A stretch of DNA of 32,171 nt from JBMCLJ01 sp048615375 (GTDB taxonomy: Bacteria; Patescibacteriota; Dojkabacteria; JAOAGR01): the NCBI GenBank assembly GCA_048615375.1, contig JBMCLJ010000004.1, positions 1 through 32,171 on the forward strand, given 5' to 3'. The notes under the pieces are model-generated. The model saw nothing but the letters and a program-made list of their open reading frames with translations. It was not told where the DNA came from and made no database searches. The translations under genes and the position numbers were made by a program. Below, in pieces: positions 1-7,751 of this stretch; within the stretch, counting starts at the first letter, position 1; each line of letters opens with the position of its first letter.

Positions 1-60
1 GCCTTTTTTAGTTAAGGGAAGACATAGAGACTGGATATTCACTGAACAACCCTGCAAATT

Positions 61-498
61 TTAGTATAAACGCTGTTCAATTTGTCGTTCCAGAGAACGT
101 TTTTCAGTAGAACGTTTTTCAGAGGTCTTCTTTTCATATGCTTTTTTGACAGTACCTAATCCAATATCAAGTTTAATTCTATTATGTGCATTCATTTTCA
201 CTGCAAGGACAAATCCATGAAAACGTTTATTTTTAAGCATTGATGTAATTTTACTTATTTCTTTTTTATGCAGAAGTAGCTTTTTCCTCTTTATCTCGTC
301 TGGAGCGTGGTGGAAATGAATATTCCATATGAATACTTCGTCATTTTCTAGTTTTAAAGTTGCGTCCCGTAATGAGAAGTCACCTGCTCTAATTGCTTTT
401 ACATCATTTCCCTTCAGAACAATACCAGCTTCGTAAGTTTTTTCTACATTATACCGGTGATATGCGTATTTGTTTTTCCTCACTTCATTCTTATGCAT
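61..498 (-). CDS. smpB: SsrA-binding protein SmpB
   Basis: SmpB binds tmRNA and delivers it to stalled ribosomes for trans-translation in the cytoplasm. The 145-residue length is near the family norm of about 150-160. The N-terminal part carries the family signature YEAGIVLKGNDVKAIRAGD (about residues 22-41), followed by the conserved block KKLLLHKKEI near residues 72-81 and the beta-barrel segment ending in KLDIGLGTVKKAYEKK. The basic C-terminal tail, which in known SmpB enters the mRNA channel, is present but reads YEKK where many homologues have HDKR, and contains a short tandem duplication (EKRST/EKRSL). It lies 31 bases downstream of the propeller protein gene on the same strand and is probably the last gene of that transcript. 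No tmRNA gene is visible in the 60 bases beyond it. Confidence 0.93.
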   Translation of the reverse strand: MHKNEVRKNKYAYHRYNVEKTYEAGIVLKGNDVKAIRAGDFSLRDATLKLENDEVFIWNIHFHHAPDEIKRKKLLLHKKEISKITSMLKNKRFHGFVLAVKMNAHNRIKLDIGLGTVKKAYEKKTSEKRSTEKRSLERQIEQRLY

Positions 499-529
499 TT
501 GAAGATGATATCACACAAAAGTCAGAGTA

Positions 530-2671
530 TTACAGCGTATCAACACGGAGCGCATATACAGTATTATCCTCTAATACATATAGTAGTTTTTCATCTTCAG
601 AAAGAATTATTTGCGCGAAATCAGAAAAGGTTATGGCTTCAGGGCCTCCATATTTATAATTTCCCAGAAATGAGTATTTATCATTTGAGTTGGGTGTTTT
701 GTCGTATACAGCAATGCGATCGTTGTCTGAATCAGCGATGTACAAGCGATCTTTATTGTTTGGACTCGGATTACGTGCAGGTGTTGTTGAAATTTGTACG
801 TCTTGTCCGAGTGATGGTGTCGCAGGTTCAATTCCAGCAGGTTCTGACTCCTTTGTTCCGCTGAAATACCTGTTAACAGTTCCGTCCTTGAGTATTTCGA
901 TGATGCCACCATCTATTGTGATATCCACTGTATCCATGCCAAAGCTACCAGCAGTTTTATTCCATTGTACCGGATTACTGAATTGCTGCCCTGACTTGGA
1001 ATATTTATTGATTTTCCCCTCTGATGGTACAAATGTATATATACTGCTTGCTGGAGCGTAGTATCCCATTTCTACTACTCCGATTCCTGCAGAACCAAGA
1101 GACTGTGAGTAGGTCGTAAATTTCTTATCACTTATGCTGAGCAGTGCCAGTCCTTTTTCATCATCAATGATATAACACTCGGTTGAAGAACATACCATTC
1201 TGGACATGGCGGTGAGATCAGAAGTGCCAGCAAATACATCAAATCCTAATGAAGAGTTTGATTTTAAAACCTGCGAGTTTGACCTGTCCAATGCGTAGAT
1301 AGTACTTCCTACCACAGAGAAGTCCACAATGTCCGCCCCCTGTATCTCAGAAGCTGAGTTAAATCCGGTTGCTTTATTTATTCGCGTGACTTTAAACAAA
1401 GTATCTTCATAGTTCTGGGCTTTATCCAGGGTTTCATTAAGAAATGTTTCATCGCTGAAATCTGCCTGCCGTGCTTCGGAAATTTTTGTTTCCAGAGATG
1501 CTAGTGCATTGCTAAACTCACTGAACTGCGAAGTCTTGTAGGCTGACTCAACCACGTCAAACTGTTCTGAAATTGCAGCACGAAAATTTTCGTTTTCTGA
1601 AGTCGAGTCAGTATTTGATGCTTCTGTTTCAGAACCCTGGCTGCCTGTATCACGCAAAAAGAAAACATAGAAACTTGAAATAATAAGCACTGCGATCAAC
1701 AGATACTGGAGGTTCTTTTTTTGTGGGCTGGATTGGAATCGTCGCAACTGATGCTGGTTTTTTCTAAATACATTTACATAGATAAAGTCAAGAATTCCTG
1801 AGGTCGCTCTCATGATTACTCCCCATACCCCTGTAAGGATTTTCTGTGTTGATTCAAGTATTTTGTTTCCAATGCCAGACTTTTTAAGCTTTTGGAACTG
1901 GTCAGATACGTTTGCTTTAATACCTTCAAGGGCTTGTTTTGCCTTTTCGGCAGGTACTTTAGGTGCTCGGGATGAATCATGATCTTTCGCAGGATAACCA
2001 TACTCTTCTTCCTGGTATGCGGGAGCAATAGTGGCATTATTTTTTGATTCTAAAGGAGCCTCATCTGTATTCGGAGCTTCATTTTGGTCAAGTTGGTAAT
2101 CCAGGTAAAATGCAGGATACCGCGGGGTATCCTGTTCGAGAACGTATTGCTCAGCGTTGTGATCCTGTTCTTTGACATGTTCGTTTCCAGCAATGCATAA
2201 AATATCACCAAGTTCGATTACTGAGCTTCCAAAAAACTGTGGTTTACCCGAGTCGTTGACGATAATAGAGTCTGTTCCTCTATACATGCGGATGTTAAGA
2301 TCACCATCAATCCAGACATACAGTGCTTTATCCTTAATAGCTACTATACATACGCTGAAATCAACATCGTCAACTGCTTCTTTAGCGTTAAGTAATTTGT
2401 TTGCCAGAAAGTCACCTGACTGGAATATTGCAGACTTCATCCTGTCAAGTGTGGGGAGATCAATGGCATTGAAACGGCTTTGAACTTCTTGAATGCCTGC
2501 CGAGAGATAGGTGTTAAGATCTTTGATTTTCCGGCTGGATAAAGTAGCAGTAATAAAAACTTCATATTTATCCGATGAGGTAAAACCTAAGCTGCTGAAA
2601 GACTGTCCATCCGGTAAATTACTCTGGAAGGTATAGGTGTAGATGTGGTTTTGAATATTTTTTTCAACCAT
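530..2671 (-). CDS. PPM-phosphatase-like domain, membrane segment and C-terminal beta-propeller protein
   Basis: This 713-residue protein was not matched to a named gene. Residues about 1-190 resemble a PPM/PP2C-type fold: YVWIDGDLNIRMYRG (119-132) sits where PPM proteins have the GDSR strand, and IELGDILCIAGNEHV (152-166) where they have the pGD...SDG strand. The usual metal-binding aspartates (DG.GG near the N terminus, SDG later) are not evident, so catalysis is doubtful. Residues 190-320 are a low-complexity and charged linker. One hydrophobic helix lies at about 321-339. The remainder, about 430-713, consists of repeated blade-like strands such as DRLYIADSDNDRIAVYD, typical of NHL/YVTN propellers. 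With a cytoplasmic phosphatase-like half the propeller would be outside. The start lies 14 bases after the small membrane protein gene, suggesting co-transcription. Domain calls are by eye. Confidence 0.7.
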   Translation of the reverse strand: MVEKNIQNHIYTYTFQSNLPDGQSFSSLGFTSSDKYEVFITATLSSRKIKDLNTYLSAGIQEVQSRFNAIDLPTLDRMKSAIFQSGDFLANKLLNAKEAVDDVDFSVCIVAIKDKALYVWIDGDLNIRMYRGTDSIIVNDSGKPQFFGSSVIELGDILCIAGNEHVKEQDHNAEQYVLEQDTPRYPAFYLDYQLDQNEAPNTDEAPLESKNNATIAPAYQEEEYGYPAKDHDSSRAPKVPAEKAKQALEGIKANVSDQFQKLKKSGIGNKILESTQKILTGVWGVIMRATSGILDFIYVNVFRKNQHQLRRFQSSPQKKNLQYLLIAVLIISSFYVFFLRDTGSQGSETEASNTDSTSENENFRAAISEQFDVVESAYKTSQFSEFSNALASLETKISEARQADFSDETFLNETLDKAQNYEDTLFKVTRINKATGFNSASEIQGADIVDFSVVGSTIYALDRSNSQVLKSNSSLGFDVFAGTSDLTAMSRMVCSSTECYIIDDEKGLALLSISDKKFTTYSQSLGSAGIGVVEMGYYAPASSIYTFVPSEGKINKYSKSGQQFSNPVQWNKTAGSFGMDTVDITIDGGIIEILKDGTVNRYFSGTKESEPAGIEPATPSLGQDVQISTTPARNPSPNNKDRLYIADSDNDRIAVYDKTPNSNDKYSFLGNYKYGGPEAITFSDFAQIILSEDEKLLYVLEDNTVYALRVDTL

Positions 2672-2685
2672 TGCTATGTCCTAAT

Positions 2686-2916
2686 TTACACCATAAGTAC
2701 AATTACTACAATAAATATGAGTATTTGCACAACAAAGTATGCATAACTGAAGAGCGTAAGTGTACGATCCATGTTGGTTTTAAGTCTTGTTTGCAAAATG
2801 CGGATCTGGCGCATTTGAAAAAAGGCGTACATAAGGATATACAGGAATATTGCCAGGATAAGAACTGTAATAACTGTTCCCGAAATATTTGTAAGTGTTG
2901 TGCTCGACCCATTCAT
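2686..2916 (-). CDS. Small two-helix membrane protein
   Basis: Unrecognised 76-residue protein with two hydrophobic segments (about 11-34 and 55-76) separated by a basic, probably cytoplasmic loop rich in R, Q and K (MRQIRILQTRLKTNMDR). No catalytic motif is visible. Its ATG overlaps the TAA of the upstream PH-like gene by one base (TAATG on the minus strand), a classical translational-coupling arrangement, and the propeller gene follows after 14 bases. This placement is the main reason to treat it as a real gene rather than a chance ORF. Similar two-helix proteins of unknown function are common in CPR genomes. A subunit or assembly role with its neighbours is only a guess. An overlapping 68-residue frame over the same stretch was judged a shadow. 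Confidence 0.72.
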   Translation of the reverse strand: MNGSSTTLTNISGTVITVLILAIFLYILMYAFFQMRQIRILQTRLKTNMDRTLTLFSYAYFVVQILIFIVVIVLMV

Positions 2917-3530
2917 TACTTCTCTTGCTTTTTTGCTATGACCACATCCATGACAAAGTCCCTGGCCTTATGTGAGCTAGGGATATTATCGAGATTGAAT
3001 ACGGTATTCTCTGATGCAGTAAGGACTTCCATATTTCCCATATTAAATAAAGATTGTAACAAACCTTTTTGAGAGTCTTTTGCATCCTGGATATTCAATA
3101 TTGATGTTTCTTCTATTCTGTTTCTAAAGATGCCAATAAAGTCAAAGTCAATAAATCGATTATCGGTAAGAAGATTGATATTATAAAACCACTTAAAGAA
3201 AATATTATAATACCCTTTAAGCAGATAAGCTATCCATACCATCCAAATAATAATCCAGAATTTTGAAGAAAAAAATGTGTTTACCTCTTCGATACCATTA
3301 AAAAGTGCATTTGCCATGTAAGATATGACGATCTGAACAAAAACCGGAACAAAGAGGAGTAGTGAATACCCCAAAATTTCTAACAGAAGTATTACCTTAT
3401 GTTTACGAATAAATAAAAGTATTCTTTCATCAGGGTTTTGGTCATGTAAACGAAAGTTCCCTGGAAAGGATGCCAGAGATGTCATTGGGCTTACAATTTT
3501 TTCAGTCGGTTGTTTCCGTACCTCCGTCAT
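2916..3530 (-). CDS. Membrane protein with a bacterial PH-like (bPH2/YdbS-type) domain
   Basis: The 204-residue protein has an N-terminal cytoplasmic stretch with PDERILLFIRKHKVILL (33-49), a pattern typical of PH-domain membrane proteins, then two transmembrane segments at about 45-71 and 88-110. The C-terminal part resembles a bPH2 domain: LTDNRFIDFDFIGIF, then IEETSILNIQDAK (139-151), corresponding to the family's switch from membrane exit to the i..vpl..Iqdv strand, and LFNMGNMEVLTA (161-172), corresponding to the family's fG.G.i.v.ta strand. Such proteins are membrane-bound and of largely unknown role. The gene begins 46 bases after the SpoIID-like gene and its stop overlaps the start of the small two-helix protein, so it probably heads or continues a minus-strand operon ending in smpB. 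Confidence 0.75.
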   Translation of the reverse strand: MTEVRKQPTEKIVSPMTSLASFPGNFRLHDQNPDERILLFIRKHKVILLLEILGYSLLLFVPVFVQIVISYMANALFNGIEEVNTFFSSKFWIIIWMVWIAYLLKGYYNIFFKWFYNINLLTDNRFIDFDFIGIFRNRIEETSILNIQDAKDSQKGLLQSLFNMGNMEVLTASENTVFNLDNIPSSHKARDFVMDVVIAKKQEK

Positions 3531-3576
3531 TTATATCTCAATTATCGAGTATAGTATACCACAATTCACGTTATAA

Positions 3577-5232
3577 TTATTTCTGATAGAATGCAAATTC
3601 TGTGCTATAGAGATAGTCACGGTATGGTGTTATTGAGTTAAAGATTGCTCTGAAGTCCCAGCCTGTCAGGGTTTTTGAGCCACCTGTACCCTGAATTGTA
3701 ATCCTTGAAACCCGTCCTGAAACATCGTGTGTAATACTGATACTTTTCACGTTTCCAACATGAGTACGTGAGCTTCGAGAAAAAATATCGGTAAGCTTCG
3801 CCAGGTCATACCCATTGGTTCGCCATCGCCAGTTATACGTTTTTATGAACTCTGAAGGGTTGTAGGGATTTGGTGTTTTATAATCTTTGTATGCGTATGG
3901 ATCGTCATTGACGGATCGGATATATGGCCTGTCTGTTCCCCCCCATACGGATGAGATCGTAGAACTATGTCCTCTGTGACTTGCGCTGTAGTAAGCTACA
4001 ATTGGTGTGCCCTGGTGGAGAATAACCTTTCCTTTTGTTGACGTGACATACTGCGCTTTTGCAGTGCCTCCAACATATACCTGGCAGGCCGCCGTTCCGC
4101 AAATCTCGCAAACTTGTTTATTGCCACACACACCCATAACGTACGTTCTTGCTGCTACGACCTGGGCTTTGATTGCCTCAGCTGGCCAGGAGTTAGGTAC
4201 TTCGCCGATACCAGCGAGGTAATCGTCAAATGGTATTTCACCTGTCTTCCCAGTGACAATAATCTTCTTAGGCTCTTTGTAATTACCAATAGTGACTCCA
4301 GTATAATAATACTTGAGTATTCTATCGTAGCTCCACCCTTTTTGTGCCATTCCATATGCTCCCCATTGTGACATGCCAAGGCCGTGTCCTTCGATAAGAT
4401 CTCTTCCGCGTCCTGTAAAGTAATACTCGCCGTCCTTGATTTCTGTCTGTGAAGACTGGCCATTCTTATTCATATTATCCAGTTCAGATTCGAGCAACTC
4501 TTGTTGTTTCGCAGAAAGAAATTTAAGCTGGCTTTCAATATCTTTAGATTGTGCAGTAAGTGTAGATTTATTAGTTTGAGCGAGAGCGGCTTCTCTTTCC
4601 TTCCTGGAAATGTCTTCTTCGATACCAGCAAGCTTTGATTCAACGAGGGTTTTAGACTCGTTTGCGGTTTTTTTATTATCCAGGATGTCACTTCTTGACT
4701 GCTCGATGTGGGCTATCTGGCTTTGGTAGGATTTAATCCTTGATTGCGATAGTTCAACATTAGCATTCGTTCGCGTGGAGGAGATGATATAATCCTCAAA
4801 TTTTTCTCCTTCATGCAAAAGACCTGGTTCCATGAAAGCCATTTTCTGTAAGTAATTTATATCATCCTCCATTGAACCTTTTCGGTCTTCCAAGAGACTT
4901 TCAAACTTCTGCAGGGATATTTCCAGCTCTGTAATATTTTTATCAAGTTTTTCTATTTGATTGAAAAGTTTATTCTTTTCTGCTTGAAGTGATTTCTGTT
5001 TGCTGTACAGGTCATTTGTTTCATTAGTGATCGTGGTAATTTCTGATTCGATTCTTTTAATATCATCGAGGATTTTCTGTTTCTCTTCTTCTTTTCTCTG
5101 TATTTCACTATTTACCTCGCTGAGCTCATCCGCGCGGATGGTGGTCAGTGGCATTACACATGAAAATGCAACAATGAGAAGTCCGATAACAAATGATTTG
5201 ATGCGAGTTTTTTTGTTTACTTGTATGTTCAT
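3577..5232 (-). CDS. Exported SpoIID/LytB-type cell-wall protein with PcsB-like coiled coil
   Basis: The 551-residue protein starts with a signal peptide (basic start, hydrophobic core about 13-31, then ADELSEV). Residues about 35-255 are a long coiled coil resembling the N-terminal regulatory coiled coil of PcsB/CwlO-type murein hydrolases. Residues about 270-545 form a SpoIID domain, a family that cleaves glycan strands lacking stem peptides. The GHGLGMSQWGAYGMA block (282-296) comes before IPFDDYLAGIGEVPNSWPAE (333-352), whose E344 aligns with the catalytic glutamate. In classical SpoIID the GHGxGMSQ block is C-terminal, so the domain appears circularly permuted, as also occurs in some actinobacterial LytB-like proteins. 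Cysteines at 369, 375, 378 and 383 could bind zinc. It lies 21 bases downstream of the coiled-coil membrane protein gene, suggesting an operon. Confidence 0.85.
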   Translation of the reverse strand: MNIQVNKKTRIKSFVIGLLIVAFSCVMPLTTIRADELSEVNSEIQRKEEEKQKILDDIKRIESEITTITNETNDLYSKQKSLQAEKNKLFNQIEKLDKNITELEISLQKFESLLEDRKGSMEDDINYLQKMAFMEPGLLHEGEKFEDYIISSTRTNANVELSQSRIKSYQSQIAHIEQSRSDILDNKKTANESKTLVESKLAGIEEDISRKEREAALAQTNKSTLTAQSKDIESQLKFLSAKQQELLESELDNMNKNGQSSQTEIKDGEYYFTGRGRDLIEGHGLGMSQWGAYGMAQKGWSYDRILKYYYTGVTIGNYKEPKKIIVTGKTGEIPFDDYLAGIGEVPNSWPAEAIKAQVVAARTYVMGVCGNKQVCEICGTAACQVYVGGTAKAQYVTSTKGKVILHQGTPIVAYYSASHRGHSSTISSVWGGTDRPYIRSVNDDPYAYKDYKTPNPYNPSEFIKTYNWRWRTNGYDLAKLTDIFSRSSRTHVGNVKSISITHDVSGRVSRITIQGTGGSKTLTGWDFRAIFNSITPYRDYLYSTEFAFYQK

Positions 5233-5253
5233 GAAAACTATTCCATGTACATG

Positions 5254-6744
5254 TTAATCTACAAGAACTATATCACACTTTTGGTCTGCTGTGATTTCAG
5301 ATATTATTTCAAGTTCATTATGTTCCGCAGCAGACCAGGTCATAGTCCCGGATATACCAAATACGAATTCATTATTATATATGAAGGAGGTCAAGGCAAA
5401 TTGTAGTATCACCTTGTCCATGCGTGACATGTTTTCATAATTTTTGCCATCAGGATCCGGGGTAAGAGGGTGTCTGCCTGCGCGTTGTGCATACTTCTCT
5501 ACGAATTCATGAATTTGTGTGTAGTATCTGGTAAAATTTTCCCGGATAATTGAGCAGAATTCAGGCAGCTTGTCCTGCAGTTCCTTACGGATCGCTAAGA
5601 GCTTTTGCGTAAGGTCTGTTGTGTTAAGCTTGCTGTTTTGCTGTTTTTTCTGGAGGTCGAGCTTTAAGTAGTCTACTTCCCTCCTTATATTCAGATATTG
5701 TTCCGGGGAGAGTGGAGTTGGGTTGTCCTGCAGGTATGTATCTATATCTCTGATTTGTGTTTCCAGTTGTTCCTTTTGGGAAATGATAGACTCGTAATCC
5801 TCTCCTTCCAGAAGTTTATCTCTGCTTTCTTGAAGGTAGGTTAACGATTTAGTGTATGATTTTAGCTTGGCTTTAGTATTGAAGAATTCGTCTGAGTCCC
5901 GTACTTGTACTAATCGTAAAATACTTTCCCGCTCATGCTTAATCTGAGCGAGCTGTTCTTTTAAGGAGTCCAAATCTTCGGGTTGCTCTTCATCCTGGTA
6001 TATTGGATGATCGAATTCGATTCTTGATGTATATATAAAGAGTGAGCCTGTGACAATGACAAATGCTGCAAGGGCGATATTAATAACTACATCAGTCTGG
6101 AGTGCTATATAGAGCAGCGCATCAATGAGTATAAATGCAATCATCAATCCTATCGCCAGCCCTATGCGACCTTTGTCGTACGTTTTAGAAGTATGGACGC
6201 TATGTTGAATTTCATTGCTCTTGAAGTTTAAAATCTTATCTTCAAGTTCTCCAGCTCTAGTCATAAGGGAGACGAGATCTTCATGAATTTTGTCAAGATT
6301 ATAGCCGGTAAGATGATTGACCTTGTTTTGTTCAGTTACCAGAGTTTCGTACTTGTCTTGTATATCGCTCACGGATTCCAGCTTCCTGGAGATATCTCCC
6401 AGGTCTTCCTGAATTTTTATTTTTCTCTTTTGAGATTCCTCTATTTTTCTGCTTATGCTCAGTTGTGTTTCAAGTTCAGCAATTTTTGCAGTAATAGCTT
6501 CAAGTTCTTGTAATGTCTCTCCCTGGTTTGCAGCGTGGATCGAATGAATTACATCACAGTACTCTCTATCCGTCAGGTTAAGTATTACGTGGAGCTGGTC
6601 ATCCGAGTACAGGTTGTGATTTTCAAAAAAATTAACCTCGGTGAAGTAAAAGTAATTATCAAGAACAACCTGATCAGGCGTTAGGTTCGTTATAAAGGAA
6701 GGTTTGCCTTCGGATGACGTTGTTGTGAATGTACGAATACTCAT
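5254..6744 (-). CDS. Membrane-embedded coiled-coil protein, weakly like the C-terminal part of YhaN/SMC-type ATPases
   Basis: Unrecognised protein of 496 residues from the ATG at 6744; an in-frame TTG at 6750 is a less likely start. It has two coiled-coil arms (about 75-180 and 255-395) separated by two adjacent transmembrane helices (about 195-215 and 219-239). The C-terminal segment ENMSRMDKVILQFALTSF (about 437-454) has the spacing of an SMC/Rad50 LSGG signature region, and the closing GTMTWSAAEHNELEII followed by CDIVLVD resembles the D-loop and final strand of those ATPases. There is no Walker A motif and no Walker B acidic pair, so it is either a degenerate relative or a coincidental resemblance. 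YhaN-type proteins are known to carry a membrane hairpin within their coiled coil. It precedes the SpoIID-like gene by 21 bases, so an envelope role is plausible. Confidence 0.6.
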   Translation of the reverse strand: MSIRTFTTTSSEGKPSFITNLTPDQVVLDNYFYFTEVNFFENHNLYSDDQLHVILNLTDREYCDVIHSIHAANQGETLQELEAITAKIAELETQLSISRKIEESQKRKIKIQEDLGDISRKLESVSDIQDKYETLVTEQNKVNHLTGYNLDKIHEDLVSLMTRAGELEDKILNFKSNEIQHSVHTSKTYDKGRIGLAIGLMIAFILIDALLYIALQTDVVINIALAAFVIVTGSLFIYTSRIEFDHPIYQDEEQPEDLDSLKEQLAQIKHERESILRLVQVRDSDEFFNTKAKLKSYTKSLTYLQESRDKLLEGEDYESIISQKEQLETQIRDIDTYLQDNPTPLSPEQYLNIRREVDYLKLDLQKKQQNSKLNTTDLTQKLLAIRKELQDKLPEFCSIIRENFTRYYTQIHEFVEKYAQRAGRHPLTPDPDGKNYENMSRMDKVILQFALTSFIYNNEFVFGISGTMTWSAAEHNELEIISEITADQKCDIVLVD

Positions 6745-6890
6745 GGGCAAGTTTTTTCATTATATTGAATTGGTTTCACAAAGCAACCATAAAGCACTCT
6801 TTACAAATGCAATAAATTAATATAGCTTGATAAGCGTAAATGCCAATTGTGTGAACTGTATAAGCATTCGCATATATAGCTAACTGCCGT

Positions 6891-7610
6891 ATGAACTTTA
6901 TACGTCGACAAGTACAACAAAACTCCAAATCAGCTGAAAAACAGATCAGCACTACTCGAAGTAACGCTTTAAAAAAGATTGCTAGTGTACTTATTCTATG
7001 TACCGTACTCAGTACCTGCTGGTTTGTTTTTGCTCGAGACAGGAATCAGGTAGAGGCATACCCGTTTGGGCTGGATAATGACTATCAGAAGGTTCTCGCC
7101 TTGAATGAAAGATTGCAGCATGTAGTTCCCATCCCTCTGGAAGGAATATCAACCACTCATAAAGCTGGGGACAAGCGGGTGGTCGCGTTATATATGTTCC
7201 TTGAGAAGTATCAGTCGCCTATGGCATCTATCAGTGTAGCCAAGACATTTGTAGAAAGTGCTGATAAGAATGGGTTTGGTGACAAATGGTACTTGTTACC
7301 GGCAATTTCCGGAATTGAATCTGCGTTTGGGAGGCTGATTCCGAGGAGTGGAAACGTCATTTCGTACAATGGTTGGGGCTGGAGTGGTGGGAGTAAGTAT
7401 GGTCGCTGGTCATACTTCGCGTCATGGGAGGACGCTGCACAAAAAATTTCCCGCGCTATGGCAAAAGGCTACGGTCTCCGTAACCTCACTCCGGAACGTA
7501 TGGTAGCTTCGTACTGTCCACCTTGCGCGCTACCTGAAAGCGGAGGAGTCTGGGTTAAGACCGTGAATCGATATTCGAATGAGATGGTGAGGATGTACGA
7601 GGGGTTATAG
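6891..7610 (+). CDS. Membrane-anchored lysozyme-like (glucosaminidase/transglycosylase-type) protein
   Basis: The 239-residue protein has a basic N terminus and one transmembrane or signal-anchor helix at about 29-47, placing the rest outside the membrane. The domain from about 95 has the lysozyme-superfamily pattern: a helix ending in WYLLPAISGIESAFG (133-147), with E143 the likely catalytic acid, then SYNGWGWSGG (158-167) corresponding to the substrate-binding N.wGw loop. A later helix contains ISRAMAKGYG. This suggests cleavage of peptidoglycan glycan strands. An SYCPPCALP segment (207-215) has two cysteines that could form a disulfide. The gene is divergent from the coiled-coil gene at 6744 and is followed by a strong intrinsic terminator, so it is probably monocistronic. 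Exact family (GH73 or lytic transglycosylase) is not resolved by eye. Confidence 0.75.
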   Translation: MNFIRRQVQQNSKSAEKQISTTRSNALKKIASVLILCTVLSTCWFVFARDRNQVEAYPFGLDNDYQKVLALNERLQHVVPIPLEGISTTHKAGDKRVVALYMFLEKYQSPMASISVAKTFVESADKNGFGDKWYLLPAISGIESAFGRLIPRSGNVISYNGWGWSGGSKYGRWSYFASWEDAAQKISRAMAKGYGLRNLTPERMVASYCPPCALPESGGVWVKTVNRYSNEMVRMYEGL

Positions 7611-7675
7611 TTATATTCATTCAATATTTTCAGAAATGAGCTCCCGTGTAAAAGTACTTTTGACATATATGTAGC

Positions 7676-7709
7676 AATTATGTAAAGAGCTACTTTACAT
7701 AATTTTTTT
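7676..7709 (+). terminator. Rho-independent terminator
   Basis: A perfect 12-bp stem, AATTATGTAAAG (7676-7687) pairing with CTTTACATAATT (7693-7704), has a 5-base loop AGCTA and runs directly into a T-run ending at 7709. It stands 65 bases after the lysozyme-like gene and just upstream of the gatB promoter, so it separates the two transcription units. Confidence 0.82.
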
Positions 7710-7715
7710 CCTGCA

Positions 7716-7744
7716 TTGACGTTCTATGCGCAATTACAGATAAT
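7716..7744 (+). promoter_or_regulatory. Sigma70-type promoter of gatB, leaderless layout
   Basis: TTGACG (7716-7721) and GATAAT (7739-7744) are each 5 of 6 to the consensus and lie exactly 17 bases apart. Transcription would be expected to begin about 7 bases after the -10 box, at or next to the A of the gatB ATG at 7752. The TTG of the -35 box is also the first codon of the longest possible gatB frame, which argues against that longer start. Confidence 0.72.
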
Positions 7745-7751
7745 TACGCAT

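Noticed and set aside
1..60. Possible tmRNA gene next to smpB
   Set aside because: No tRNA-like end, T-loop consensus or tag-coding frame is visible in these 60 bases.
2706..2912. 68-residue ORF inside the two-helix protein gene
   Set aside because: Same strand but another frame; the 76-residue frame has cleaner membrane helices and is translationally coupled to its upstream gene.
7716..7751. Longer gatB start at TTG 7716
   Set aside because: The added 12 residues are not GatB-like and the TTG is the -35 box of a good promoter; ATG 7752 gives the standard N terminus.
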